NCBI GenBank assembly: GCA_038503075.1
Contig: JBCAML010000015.1
Location: forward strand, 868,001 to 932,000
From: Gyromitra esculenta
Lineage: Eukaryota; Ascomycota; Pezizomycetes; Pezizales; Discinaceae
Length of the DNA stretch: 64,000 bases
Reading direction: 5' to 3'
The notes under the pieces are model-generated. The model did no database searches, was not told the origin of the DNA, and saw nothing but the letters and a program-made list of their open reading frames with translations. Below are positions 23,801-35,499 of this stretch, one piece after another (the stretch's first letter is position 1; every line of letters starts with the position of its first letter). The translations under genes were made by a program, and so were the position numbers.

Positions 23801-23886
23801 AGGCTCTCCTATGGAACAGGTTTTCAGTGACGCCATTCCTGCCAGAAGGGGAGGGCGGAGAGAGCGGGGCGGGGAGAGCGAGGTGA
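20835..23886 (+). pseudogene. TET/JBP-type dioxygenase, right-arm copy, disrupted and frameshifted
   Basis: Mirror of the left-arm gene. It shares the LTR insertion (21182-21593) and the in-frame TGA (21717-21719), so both defects came before the duplication. Extra damage unique to this copy is one added C in GCACCCCCGAGG (about 23517-23523), which shifts the frame after the catalytic core; the C-terminal part continues in another frame to 23886. The H-I-D motif, the distal His and the Arg remain, although nearby residues differ (HIDQNPRKA versus HIDHNTRKA). The open stretch from ATG 21861 is 562 codons. Neither arm encodes a full-length uninterrupted protein. Confidence 0.7.
21182..21593 (+). 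repeat. Solo LTR-C inside the TET/JBP gene (right arm)
   Basis: 412 bp with family-typical ends TTTCACGG...CCGTGAGA and the perfect 5-bp duplication GCGGA on both sides. This copy keeps the ancestral terminal bases better than the left-arm one. Confidence 0.92.
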
Positions 23887-24311
23887 GTGGTGGGAAAGAG
23901 GAGGGAGAAAAGGAGAGGGACTCTATGTCGGGCAGCTGCCCCACTAAGTGGAGTCTTCCAGGAGGGGAGGAAAGGGTGGAAGGTGGAGGAAAGCGATGGA
24001 GGACAGTGGCATAGGCGGTTTATGATGAGGGGTTTCCTTTGTTTATGTTGTCGTTTCTTGGCTTGAAGAGGGGGTGGTTTCTATGTCTCCTAGGGTTAGC
24101 TGGTATTCGTCTCTTCTTTTTTTTGGGGTCGTTGTGGTAGGGGCGGGTAACTGTTTTCGTTGGGTATCTGTTTCCTTGGGGTATTTGTTCACTTCGGGTC
24201 TTCGCGGTAAGGGGGGGGTTTTCCTGGTAAGGCGTTGGCCATGGGATGGCCAATTCTAGGAGGGGAGGGTTGTGGTGGGGCATGAGGTTGCAGGCGTGGT
24301 AGGGGAGCGAG

Positions 24312-24333
24312 GTCACGTGATTTATCACGTGAC
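24312..24333. promoter_or_regulatory. Perfect inverted repeat with two CACGTG boxes (right arm)
   Basis: Mirror of the site at 10612-10633, unchanged in all 22 bases. It again lies about 430 bp beyond the end of the TET/JBP frame. Confidence 0.45.
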
Positions 24334-24848
24334 GTGGGTTAGGGTATGGAGGTGGTAGTGGTGGGATCGTGTATATCTTTTGGCAGGGTCGCGGCTTTTT
24401 GTACATCATTCATCACTATTCTTCTACTATTCTATATACTATTCTCTACTCTATATACGGGGTCTACTCTTGGGCGTGCCATTCAGGGGCTCTCACCTCC
24501 TCCCCGCTACTGAGCATGCTTTAGACGTCGCTCGCAGGCGTCTCTCTCGCAGAGCAATTGGTGATAAAGTCCCTAGGAAAGAGCTACCTGATGGAAGTTC
24601 GCGTCGATGCGCCCTCCTACCATAAAGGGAATACGATATGAGATCTCGAGGTTATTGCTTGGGCATCCCTACTGCCCGTCCAGAACGTATGCCTATGAGA
24701 GTAAAGAGACAAACTAACAACAGCCAAAAAAAAACAATGAGAAGCCATAGAAGAAAGTCCACAGTAAAGCCGCAATGGAAGTAAAGAGCAGCCAGGAGAA
24801 GTATCCAATCAAAGTTAGTTGGGATTGAACAAGTATATGTGAAGTAGC

Positions 24849-26286
24849 CTAAAGGTCCATCTGGTCATCTGCTGGAGGGGGCAATGTAGCCTTTGAAGGG
24901 CGTGATGGGCAGCGGTTGAGGTGTGACTCATGGGGTCCTCTGCAGTTAACACACTTAACAAGAGTGTGAGAGCAGAGGCGGCCTTTAATAGAGCAAGAGA
25001 GAATGGGGCAGGTGTGAGCTGCAGTAGGATGGAGTCCAACACACCAGTGACAGCAAGGTTGGTTGGGACATTTGTTGATATGGTGTCCAAATTTGTGGCA
25101 TTGGGAACACTGGGTGGAGGGTCCAAGGCGGAGCTTGTGTTCAACTTGGACTGTGGTAGAGAAGGCGGAAAGGCGAGTGCAATTGGCAATCTCATTAGCT
25201 TTGGGGCCAGAGAGTGTGATAACAATGAAGGAAACTGTCTTTACTCTTTGCTTTTCAGGTAGAGTGAGCCATCTTGGGGGATAGTCCATAGTGAGGCCAG
25301 GGTTAAAGTTGCAGAGCTCTTGTTGAATAGCAAAGGGCTCCGGTGAGGTTGGGATACCATGTAGAACAAGTTGGTGCAAGGGTTCGTCGAGGTGTAGGGA
25401 GCGAGCTCCTGGAATGAGGTGGAGCAATTGACCAACTTTCCTGTAGTGGGTGTTGGCAAACATGTTGTTCATGACCGTCAACTACACATTCTGAGAATGT
25501 GTCTATTGCCACAGACTGAGTGGTGATGGAACCAATGGCAGAGTTAAGTTTATCTCTGAGTTCCGTGGGTGACCCTTGAGAAAGGGGAGTGCCGTCGCGT
25601 TTGACAATCAAACGGCGAGTGTGCATGGTGAGAGATGATGAGGGAGAAGAAGAAGTGATATTAGGGGCAGGTGCGTTTGCAGCCTGTTTAGCCTTTGCTG
25701 GTTGGGGTTTTCTCTTGGGTTTGCTGGCAGCCACCTGGGCCCATTGCAAAGGCTTTGGGGCAGGAGGAGCGGGAATTGCAGCAGCAGGTGCAGGAGGAGG
25801 AGGAGCACCGAATGATGCAGGTGGTGCTGGGGGCGCTGCTTTCCCTACTGAGAGAAGGTGCATGCACTCTTGTTTGCTCAGAGTTGGTGACTCTGGAAAC
25901 ATGTCGGGGAGAGGTGCTGGACTCTTAGCATCCTCTTTGAGTAGGGAGACCTCACTTTGTAGATGCTGGATAATGTTAAGGAGGGAGGTGAAGTGGATGA
26001 GGTTCAGTTCGTCAGCCTTTGTCAGGCACTGGCTCACTGTCTTGAGGGTAATGGGTGCTCCTGTGATCCCGTTGTCCTTGTTTAAGATTAAATTAATCCA
26101 GTTTGTAGGGTGGGAAAAGACAGGTAGTGATGGAGGAGAGGTGTCAGCACTCTGTCATTTCAATGGTGAGGGAGTTCTTGGTTCCACCATGGCAATTGCG
26201 GAGGAAGCAGGAGTGGTAGAGGCTTCGCCTCTTTGGAGAGAGGGGAAGAGAGGTGTAAAGATTCTTGCTGTGTCTTCTGAAGACAT
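24849..26286 (-). pseudogene. LINE ORF1 copy (right arm, inner), frameshifted
   Basis: Mirror of 8660-10097. The C-terminal 210-codon frame (25481 to 24849) carries the three zinc knuckles. The upstream frame (26037 to 25303) is offset near 25490. Early stops near the ATG at 26286 are shared with the left arm, so the copy was dead before duplication. Confidence 0.7.
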
Positions 26287-26417
26287 GCGATCGGAGTGGT
26301 GTTGTTAAAACAAGGATCCAACTTGCTTTGTGAGCGGGGTAATGAAATGAAGCCGGAGTGCTAAAGACTTTTGGCTGTGTGTAACGCCGTTGCAATGCAA
26401 AAGGTGATGGTGAACTT

Positions 26418-27488
26418 TCAATTGAAGAGGTTGTAGCGGGGATGGAGGATAGGGGGTGTATCCATGGTAAGGCCAGGGTTAAAGTTGTAGAGTTCTTGCT
26501 GAATAGCAGAGGGCTCCATGGAAGTAGGAATACCATGTACAACAAGTTGATGCAATGGTTCGTCAAGGTGTAGGGAGCGGGCTCCTGGGATGAGGTGGAG
26601 GAATTGGCCAACTTTCCTGTAATGGGTGTTGGCAAACATGTTGTTCATGACCGTCAACGACACATTCTGGGAATGTGTGTCTATTGCCACAGACTGGATG
26701 GTGATGGAACCAATGGCATCGTTCAGCTTGTCTCTGATTTCCGTGGGTGTCCCTTGGGGAAGGGGAGTGCCATCGCGTTTGACAATCAAATGGCGTGCCC
26801 ACATGGTGGGAGTGATGGTGAGAGGAGAGACATGAGTTTTAGGGGCAGGTGCAGAGGTAGTCTGCTTGGTCTTTGCTGGTTGGGGCTTTCTATTGGGTTT
26901 GCTGGCCTCCACCTGGGCCCATTGCAGGGGCTTTGGGGCAGGAGGAGGTGCTGGGATAGCAGCAGCAGGAGTAGGCGGAAGAGGGGCACCAGGTGCAGGC
27001 GGTTCTGAAGGCACTGCCTTCCCTACTGTGAGCAGCAGGTGGTCACACTCTAGTTTGCTCAAAGTCGGGGACTCTGGAAACATGTCTGGGAGAGGTGCAG
27101 GAGCTGGTTTGCTTGCTGCTTCCTTGAGGGTGGTGATTTCCCCTTGTAGATGCTGTATCATATCAAGGAGTTTTTGGAAGTGGAGGAGGTTGAACTTGTC
27201 AGCTCTGGCTAGAGCTTTGCAAACATCAAACCCAAAAGCTGGCTCACTACCTATGTGAGTTGTAATGGCCTCCCCTGGTTTATTCCAGAGGCCAGCCCAG
27301 TGGGTTGGCTTTCCGAAAACAGGAGGGGATGGGGGAGAGGTGTCGGCTCTCTGTCTTTTCGATGGTGAGGGGGTTCTTGGATCCGCTGCAGATGAAGAGG
27401 AGGAGGCAATGAAAGGGTTTGGAGTTCCCTCAGCTTGATGATGGGGGAATATGGGTGTGAACATGTTGCCTTTACCTTTGGGAGGCAT
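26418..27488 (-). pseudogene. LINE ORF1 copy (right arm, outer), C-terminally truncated
   Basis: Mirror of the ORF at 7458-8528, beginning MPPKGKGNMF. A further upstream in-frame ATG (27497) exists only here because the left copy has ACG at that codon. Its 5' untranslated region runs to about 27673, where the 15-bp repeat GCAGCAGTCAACTGG follows. Confidence 0.7.
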
Positions 27489-27688
27489 TGCGACCATAAG
27501 TTGTTGTGTAAACGATGATCCAAATCGTTTGTAAAAGAGGGGTAATAGAATGAAGTTGAAGTGCTAAAGACTTTTGGCTGTGTGGAAAGCCGTTGCAACG
27601 CAAAAGGTGGTGGTGAACTTTCAATCGAAGAGGTTGTAGTGGGGACTGTGGATGGTAGCGGGTACGGGGGATGGCAGCAGTCAACTGG

Positions 27689-28052
27689 TTTTTTTTTTTT
27701 TGTTTATATCATGTGATTATTGTTTCTAGGTACAAAACCGCTTATGCAACACGAAGGTTATGAAGTCAAAACACCTATCCCCAACAGTAACCATCCACGC
27801 CCTAGGATAACAAAAGAAAGATACAAAGGAGAATAAATAAACCAAACCTATAGGCGTGCCTATAGGGAAGTGACCCCATTGATCATAACAATGATCCCAC
27901 AATATATGACTTTCACAAGTAAGGGGACATAACAATTTAGGTACTAAAATAGTAAAGAAAAAGTAGATGAAGAAACAGAAACTGCAGAAGATAGCTGATC
28001 CGAGGTTCCAGTGAGTGATAGAGGGTACCAGTTATTCCACTTAGGTGGGTAG
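27689..28052 (-). mobile_element. Second LINE 3' end with poly-A tail
   Basis: A T-run starting at 27689 and about 90 bp of following sequence match the LINE 3' end at 4771-4860. It is preceded by the same 15-bp gag-derived word (27674-27688) as at 4756-4770. Sequence from about 27790 to 28052 is unassigned and no ORF1 is present here. Confidence 0.6.
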
Positions 28053-28787
28053 TGTAACGGATCTACAATACCGTTACCTGCAGTGAAGCATAATAGAACT
28101 GGACAAGCAGAGAGGTAGTAAGGATCAATATGAGTGGTGTAGCTACCACATGTTAGAGGATTCCTGCTACCCTGCTGTTCCAATGGAGTGGAACCAACAA
28201 GAATAACATCAGCTGACGAGCCAATGATATATCCCCGGTGATACCAAACACAGGAAGCTCTTGTGGTGGCGTTCCCAATCCATCTGTGCATGTACCAGCG
28301 GCCCAGAGCCATTGGTGCGGCAATAGGGAAACTATTAAGTGCAGGACACCTCACATGCAACAGTAGACTGATCAGCTCTGATTCCTGCATCCAGCACAGG
28401 CATGGCATGCAGCCAGTGGATCCAGAAGGTCTAACTGGACAGAACAACCGAGGAATACCGGAGAGCGTGGAAGTGATCATTAGCTGAATCCTGAGGTGTT
28501 CCGCCCGCAATAGCTTGGGATGTTCTTAGGGTCTTGACGGGCCCCCAGCAGAGTAGAACAGAAAGAGGATGGCGAGTCAGCAGCACTATAAAGATAGTGC
28601 ATAACCCCGCCACCTGTTGCTCTTCTTCCCAGTCTCATCAGGAGAATACTACCGAGTAGAGCCCTTAAGATTATTGAGTACTTTGCACGAAAATACTCTT
28701 AACATCTCAACCTGATTTCTAGTATTTGCAATGGCCGTATTCCTATACCTATTCCCACTACAGAGCAGTAGGGCTACCCCCGTTACA
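28053..28787 (+). repeat. LTR-A copy 6
   Basis: 735 bp with complete ends. Flanks GGTAG and CTTAA do not match, so it is not a simple solo insertion. Its right end truncates an LTR-C. Confidence 0.85.
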
Positions 28788-29141
28788 CTTAAGCGAGAGA
28801 TCAACGCGTTTCGAAGCGTGCAATGTTTCTATAGGTTCTACGTGAGGGTCTATCTCGAGGTGAGATAAGTGCAGCAAAGTGAACAGCGACAGCGAGGATT
28901 CTGAGGTAGAATCGAAGTGATATTGAATCAATACAAGAAAAAGTAAATGAGAACGTTGCTTAAGGAGAGAGGAAGAAAAAGATACACAACGACCAAATTC
29001 CCACACTTAAATACCCCGCTTCTAACACCTCGTGACTCCTAACCGAACCAAAACTGAACAACAAAGACATTATGCAAAATCCCATAACCCATTACAACTA
29101 TTAACCGAAACCTAACCCATCACCCGATCCGATCCGTGAAA
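28788..29141 (-). repeat. LTR-C, truncated by LTR-A
   Basis: About 354 bp that end in CCGTGAAA. The TCTCACGG end and the stem-loop region are missing at the LTR-A junction. It sits directly upstream of a gag frame that itself starts mid-gene, which suggests it inserted into the Gypsy-D gag. Confidence 0.75.
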
Positions 29142-32100
29142 GCGAACTCCACCAGCACCGACAAGGAAAACGAGACTTCTCTGCCTACCTTGCCGATTTT
29201 CAACGCATTATGGGACGGCTAAATTACGATGAGTCAGCAAAAAACAATGCCCTAGAATTTGGGATGTTGGACGAGTTGAAAGAAGCAGTGGTAACTGTTG
29301 CTGACTTTCCCACTACCTTCACTTCCCTTTGCTCCTCCCTTCTCCGTTTGGACAATCGCATCCTAGCAAGAAGACAAGAAAAGAAGAACGCTGTCCGCAA
29401 CACCATGGGACAATTCACTGCCCCTGCCGCCGCCCCCACCGCCTTCCCTTCCGCTTCCTCGTTCGCTCCTGGAGGGCTTGCCCCTATAGATATATCGTTT
29501 AGTCGAACCTCCACCTTCCGTCCTGCCGCTGAACAACGATATGTTCATGTTAACGGAAGAAGAAAATTGTCCCCCGAAGAAAAAACGTGGAGGAAAACCA
29601 ATAATCACTGCCTGTTTTGTGCCAGGGAAGGAGATATCTTCTCTAACTGACCCTCTGCCTCTAAATGCCCTGCTATGAGAGGAGCCGCCACCAACGCTGC
29701 CACCGCCCCCCCTGCTTCCTCTGTGTTTCCCCCACCAACACCGCCCCGCTTTCCTGCCTTCGATGCAGCAGACTCAGTTGAGTCTTTAAACTTGTTCAAC
29801 CAGAGTCACCTTGTGACCCTGCTCTGGTTCATTTTTCTTCTTTGTCTGCGTTTTCAATCTCTGGGTTTTCGATGTCGGATGTGTGTGTGGAGGATAAATT
29901 GGATGGGGAACATTTTGTAATTTCATGTAGTCTTTGCCACCAAAATAAAACTATAAAAACACACGCATTTCATGGATTGATCTTGGATAATGAGTCGTGT
30001 TTTGGTTGTTGGATGTATCGTAGTTTAGATGGTTGAACAATCTCTTTGTTGCTCGGTTGTTTTTCGGTTATCAGTTTTGTTAAGGAAAGCGGGGTATTTA
30101 AGCGGTGGATTCTGGTCGTTCTTTGTCCCTTTTTCTCTTCTTTCCTTAAGCAACGTTCTCGTTCACTTCTACCTGTATTACTCTAATACTACCACGGTTC
30201 TATCTCAGAACTTTCGCTGTCGCTGTGAAACATCGCTGATACTTCGCCTTGAAGTATACCCACTGTAGAACCTGTAGAAACACTGCACTCCTCGAACGTG
30301 TTAGTATCTCGCTTAAGTAGCACTGCTCACCTTTAGGGATACTAAAGGGCTTAACGAGAGACTGAACCGTGAGACGCACTTCTAGACACCGGAGCCTCAG
30401 GATTCGCTTTCATCGATAAAGACTTTTTGCGTCACCATTCCTTGCCCCTATCTCCCCTCAAAACCCCTAGCCAATTGGAAGTCATTGACGGCCAAACAAT
30501 TGCCTTGGGAGATATTACCAATCTCTGCTATGTGGAACTTTCCATCCAGCAACACAATGAGAAAGCCCCCTTCTTTGTCACTAAACTAGGCCACTACCCC
30601 CTAGTGCTCGGTATCCCCTGGATGAACCTTCATGACCTTCATCTGCAATTCGCCAACAAAAGTATTGAATTCAACTCTGAATTCTGCACCATCAACTGCG
30701 TTCCAAAACAACCCATCGTCTCTGTTGCTGCCATTCCTCCTCCGGCCAAACTTAACACCACCTTTATCGGCGCTGCTAGTTTCCGCATGCTTGCCAGAAG
30801 AAAGGGTATCCTAGTCTATTTGATGTCTCTCTATGAAATCAATAAGGTCCTCAATAGTAAGACTACTAAAGAGGAATGGAGACAAAGAATACCAGCCGAA
30901 TACCACAATTACCTGGACATGTTTGACAAAACCAAAGCACAAGGTTTACCCCCCCACCGTCCTTATGACCACCGGATCACCCTCCAAGAAGGCAAAGAAC
31001 ACCCTTTTGGCCCCCTCTATGGTATGTCCCGAGATGAACTCCTAGTTTTGAAGAAATATATTGAAGACAACTTAGAGAAGGGCTTTATTTGCGCTAGCTC
31101 ATCCTCTGCCGGTTCCCCTGTCCTTTTCGCCGCAAAACCCGATGGATCCCTCCACCTCTGCGTCGATTACCGCGGCCTCAATGCCCTCACAGTAAAAGAC
31201 CGTTATACCTCGCCGCTCATTAAAGAAACCCTCGACCGTCTTGCCAAGGCACAGTGGTATTCCAAACTTGACCTCCGAGGCGGGTTTCATCAAATCCGCA
31301 TCGCAGAAGGAGAAGAATAGAAAATGGCCTTCAGAACACAATATGGCCTTTATGAGTATATCGTAATGCCATTCGGTCTTACCAAAGCCCCCGGTACCTT
31401 TCAGCGCTTCGTCAACAACTCCCTCAGAGAATACCTAGACCTCTTCTCTACGGCTTACCTCGATGATATCCTTATCTATAGCGACACTCTCGCCGAACAC
31501 AAGGTGCATGTCAAACAAGTCCTCGACCCTCTTAAAGCCAATGATATCCTTCTCAAACCTGAGAAGTGTGAGTTTCATGTACAGTCGATCAAATATCTTA
31601 GTGTAATCCTTACCCCCGAAGGTATCAAAATGGACGAGGATAAACTCAAAGCTGTACGTGATTGGAATCGTCCCAAGTGTATCAAGGATGTCCAAGCTTT
31701 CCTCGGCTTTGCAAACTTTTACTGCCGGTTCATCCGAGGGTTTTCTCGCCTCGCTGCACCCCTTACCGCCTATACAAAACAGGGTATCGTCTTCAAGTGG
31801 ACCGTCGAAGCCGAACTCACATTCGAAGCCCTCAAAGACACCTTTACCAAGGCCCCTGTACTCATCCACTTTGATCCCTGAAAGAAGATCTTTGTAGAAT
31901 CCGATGCGTCTGACTTTGTTTCAGGTGGTGTTCTCTCCCAACTCGACGACAACAGCATCCTTCACCCTGTGACTTTCTTTTCCAAGAAGCACTCACCTGC
32001 CGAGTGCAATTACGAGATATATGACAAGGAACTCCTGACCATTATCCGCTGCTTTGAGGAATGGAGACCTGAACTTGAAGGCTCTGAACTGCCCATCTCC

Positions 32101-33880
32101 GTTATTACTGACCATAAAAACTTGGAGTACTTCATGACAACCAAGCAACTTAACCGGAGACAAGTCAGATGGGCAGAGTACCTCTCACGTTTCGACTTCA
32201 TGATCACGTACCAACCAGGAGTACAGGGAGGAAAGCCAGACGCATTGACTCGGAGATCAGGAGATCTCCCTGAAGAAGGGGATGAAAGACTACAACACCA
32301 ACACCAAGTAGTCCTGAAGGGAAAGAACCTTGACCCTAAGTTGAGTTTGTTTTCAGGTTCTTTATCAAACGAACCCGCTGAATTGGATGCCCCCCTCGAG
32401 ACCCTAATGAAAGACAGATATGCCGCTGACCCATTCCCACAAAAAATCCTTTTGGCACTCAGGAACGGCGAACAACAGTCCAAGGAAATCACCCTCGGCG
32501 ATTGCGCAGAAGTTAATGGCCGTCTCCTATACCGCCAAAAGCTCTATATCCCCAATCATGACCCTCTTCATCTTCTTATCCTTCAACAACATCAAGATGC
32601 CCCCTCTGGGGGCCACCCAGGACGTGAAAAATCCTTTGAACTCATCTCTAGGCACTTTTATTGGCCAAAGATGAGGGAGTACATCGGACGATACACCAGA
32701 AATTGCCATGTTTGCCAACGAGCGAAACTTAGTACCCTCGGCACCCATGGAGTTCTTAAACCTCTCCCAATTCCCAACCGTCCCTGGCAAGAACTATCGA
32801 TGGATTTCGTCACCGGCCTCCCAGAATCAAATGGCTTTGACACTATTATGGTCATAGTAGACCGACTCTCGAAGATGCGGCACTTGATTCCCTGCAATAC
32901 CACTGTCAACACTGAACAAACTGCTGAGTTATACCTCCAGAATGTTTGGAAACTACATGGACTACCTCTCCATATTACTTCTGACAGAGGAACGCAATTC
33001 ACCGCCAGGTTCTGGAAACACCTCTGCCTACGTCTAAATATTGCCGCCTGCATGTCAACCTCCTTTCTTCCAGAAACCGATGGCCAAACTGAAGGCCTGA
33101 ATGCTGTAATGGAACAATACCTTCGTTGTTATGTTTTCTACCAGCAAGCTGACTGGTCTAAATGGTTAGCTATTGCCGAATTCGCCGCCAATAACCAGGA
33201 GTCGGCCAGTACTTAAGTCACACCCTTCTTCGCCAATTATGGTTACCATCCCCACTTTGATACCTCTATCATCTCAAACGACCGCTCCCCCCAGACCTTT
33301 GATGGCAATAACTTCGCCTCAAAAATGGAAGAATTACAAGACTTCCTTCGAACACAAATGAGAACAGCTCAAGACGTCTTTGAGTCAAGCACCAACAGAT
33401 ATCGTACTCCTGCCCCATCATTCAAGCTTAAAGATGAAGTCTTTGTATCTATGAAAAATATGAGGACAATGCGGAATTCGAGGAAGTTGGACTGGAAATG
33501 GAGCGGCCCGTTTCCTATTAAACGTGTCATCTCTGCTCACGCCTATGAGATTGAACTACTGGTTTCGATGAAGTATCACCCCTTGTTCCATGTTTCGCTA
33601 ATAAAGGTTGCTCTCAACGATCCTCTTCCTGGCCAAGTCATCTCGCCTCCACCCCCCGTTCAGGTTAATGACCACGAAGAATACCTTGTTGAAAGTATTC
33701 TCGATTCCCGTCTCCACCGTGGTAAACTCCAGTACTTGGTTGAATGGACTGGCTATGCACTACCCACTTGGGAGCCTGCCAAGTATCATGAGGAGACAGA
33801 AGCAGTGGACGCCTTCCATCAACGATACCCAGATAAGCCGAAGGAGGAATTGGTTAGTGTTCGCAGGAGCTCACGGCTAT
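29142..33880 (+). pseudogene. Gypsy-D gag-pol, decayed chromodomain retrotransposon
   Basis: Diverged relative of Gypsy-C. It starts mid-gag ([23 protein letters not shown]) with a damaged zinc knuckle and a stop near 29648. After a solo LTR at 29968-30374 it gives protease ([10 protein letters not shown]), reverse transcriptase ([28 protein letters not shown]), RNase H (ESDASDFVSGG), the zinc-binding and DDE integrase core (MDFVTGLPESNG, SDRGTQFTARFW, TDGQTEG) and a chromodomain (YLVEWTGYALPTWEP). In-frame stops lie at 31318-31320 (a Trp codon in the relatives), 31879-31881 and 33214-33216. The 5' LTR and the gag N-terminus are missing; the 3' LTR follows at 33894. Confidence 0.88.
29968..30374 (+). 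repeat. Solo LTR-C inside the Gypsy-D protease region
   Basis: About 407 bp, TTTCATGG...CCGTGAGA. It splits THA / LLDTGAS, with (A)CGCA repeated on both sides. Its internal stem reads CCTTTAG-GGATA-CTAAAGG, a compensated variant of the family stem-loop. Confidence 0.85.
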
Positions 33881-33893
33881 AAGAGGGGGCTAC

Positions 33894-34297
33894 TTTCATG
33901 GACGGTTGATTTCGTTGGTGGGTTGGACATTTGGGTGTTAAGTTTCGATTGTGTTCTTTGTGTTTCTTTCTTAATCCCTGTTGCAATGAGTCATGTGTTT
34001 GTCACCAAAGGATTGGATTGTTGGTATATAAGCGAGAGGTTTTCCCCTCCCGTTGTACTTTTCCTTCTTTTTTCTTTAAGCAACGTCTTCTATTGTACAC
34101 TCATTGTATTTCGCAATACAATCCTCGGTTATACCTCATAACCCTTCGCTGTTGCTGCCCTCAAGTCATCACAACTTGAACAATACGTAGAGCCTGTAGA
34201 ACCTCTGTATACGCTCTCGTTGCCAGTTTCTCGCTCAAGTAGCACTGCTCATCTTGGGGGATACCTGAGAGCTTGACGAGATTCCCACTCCTTGAGA
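33894..34297 (+). repeat. LTR-D, 3' LTR of Gypsy-D
   Basis: 404 bp from TTTCATGG to CCTTGAGA, beginning just after the chromodomain stop. It shares with LTR-C the TATA region (GTATATAAGCG), the TTTAAGCAACGT segment and the GGATAC stem-loop, but is otherwise well diverged. The 5' partner is not seen. Confidence 0.8.
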
Positions 34298-35123
34298 TCA
34301 ACCGAGTTATTGGAACTTTCCAAAAATGCAACAATACAGCCACTAAACAATGCAATAGCACGTTCATTCTTCGATAATGACATCTTCCCTACATTATTTT
34401 AGCAAACAATGTATCTGAAACACCAAATGTAAATCTTATCAGTGACGGTGCGGTAGGTAGCATAAGGATTAATTGTCTGAGAGTGACTTTGTGTGCGGCC
34501 CAAGCTTGTTTGCAGAGAAACAGGACATAGGTAAATCCTAGAGCTTTGAGACAAACTGATAAGAACTTCAGGCCATGGGCCTGCAGCTGGTGGTTCCCTG
34601 GGAGTTGTTTTGCAATGAGTACAGACAGCAATTTGTGGTGATCCACTTTTCATTCTCTCAGATACTAAAAAGCCTAAAACAGCTACAAGAGGATAAACTT
34701 TGTTATTATCCTTGTTGATCCAGTTGACATGACGTGGAAGCATCAATATGCCACAAAAAGAACATGGACAGTCAGGGAAATATGTGTCATAAGTGGTTCG
34801 AAACCGAGAAAGTAGTCATTGAAAAGGTACATCAGGGCTAAAGATGCTTTTGACGGAGTTGTGGATGTTTGTTTTTGGTGAGGATTCCCTTCTAGTGTTG
34901 TCCAATTGAGGTCTTCTATTACTGGTAGAATCTGAGTATTGGCAAGATTGTTGATTACTATTTGAATAAAACTAAAGGTAGAAAACAGGCCACCAGAATC
35001 CACCAGAATATCATAGGATGGTACAGCTGTCAATGCAATGAATTGTGATATATTTGTCATATCACCTGCTATTTGGTTGCTAGTTGTACGGTGAGGGACA
35101 TATGAGCAAAAACGAATTGACAT
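34298..35123 (-). pseudogene. Unrecognised Cys-rich protein, possibly a Helitron-type N-terminal module
   Basis: The minus strand has an open frame from ATG 35123 (MSIRFCSYVPHRTT) to about 34790, then a change of frame into YFPDCPCSFCGILMLPRH ... AVCTHCKTTPREPPAAGPWPE ... SPVSLQTSLGRTQS-like sequence ending near 34390. The CxCxxC and CxxC pairs and the following SLGRT/ATYRTVT wording resemble, from memory, N-terminal regions of fungal Helitron helicase proteins. No Rep or helicase motif is present, so the assignment is weak. A further minus frame (MSLSKNERAIAL) reaches LTR-D and is cut there. It could equally be a decayed host gene. Confidence 0.35.
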
Positions 35124-35233
35124 TTTGAATTACTGAGTTTCTCGATCAGTAAAGCCCTCTTATTATTCCATGAAGACAAAATTGAAAATATGAAAAATAT
35201 GAAAAAAAGAAAATGTATTAAATCCTTCTATTA

Positions 35234-35494
35234 TTACATCTTATCCTTTCCTTTCCCTTGTCCTTTACCACCACTTTTAGACTTTGAAGACTGAATGGAC
35301 ACTGCTGCAGACAATTCATCCTCATCCAAAAAAGAATCAACCATATCGATAGTTTCCACAGGTAATGGCTGATCATCGGAAGGCTCCGGACTATGAAAAG
35401 GAGTTCGACTCGCTCTTGCTTCTGGTCGTTTAAACAGATTGCTTCTATCAGCATCCCGTCCAAAGTTCAGCTTAGCACGAATGGGCCCTACAAA
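35234..35494 (-). pseudogene. C-terminal exon of an unrecognised gene, separated by a Gypsy insertion
   Basis: On the minus strand, directly after the Gypsy-C insertion, an open frame reads GPIRAKLNFGRDADRSN ... ending in a Gly/Lys/Gln-rich tail (KGQGKGKDKM) and a TAA. The sequence is acidic in the middle (SFLDEDELSA). Its upstream exons should be those at 41384-42365, 5.9 kb away across the transposon. I do not recognise the family. Confidence 0.5.
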
Positions 35495-35499
35495 TAGAA

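Larger units (their letters stand above)
18047..27646 (-). repeat. Right arm of the 20.3-kb palindrome
   Basis: Inverted copy of 7300-16892. Compared with the left arm its TET/JBP copy has one extra C at about 23520 and scattered substitutions, mostly transitions, of the order of 1 percent by eye. The two arms have therefore existed separately for some time, or were assembled from diverged copies. Confidence 0.93.
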
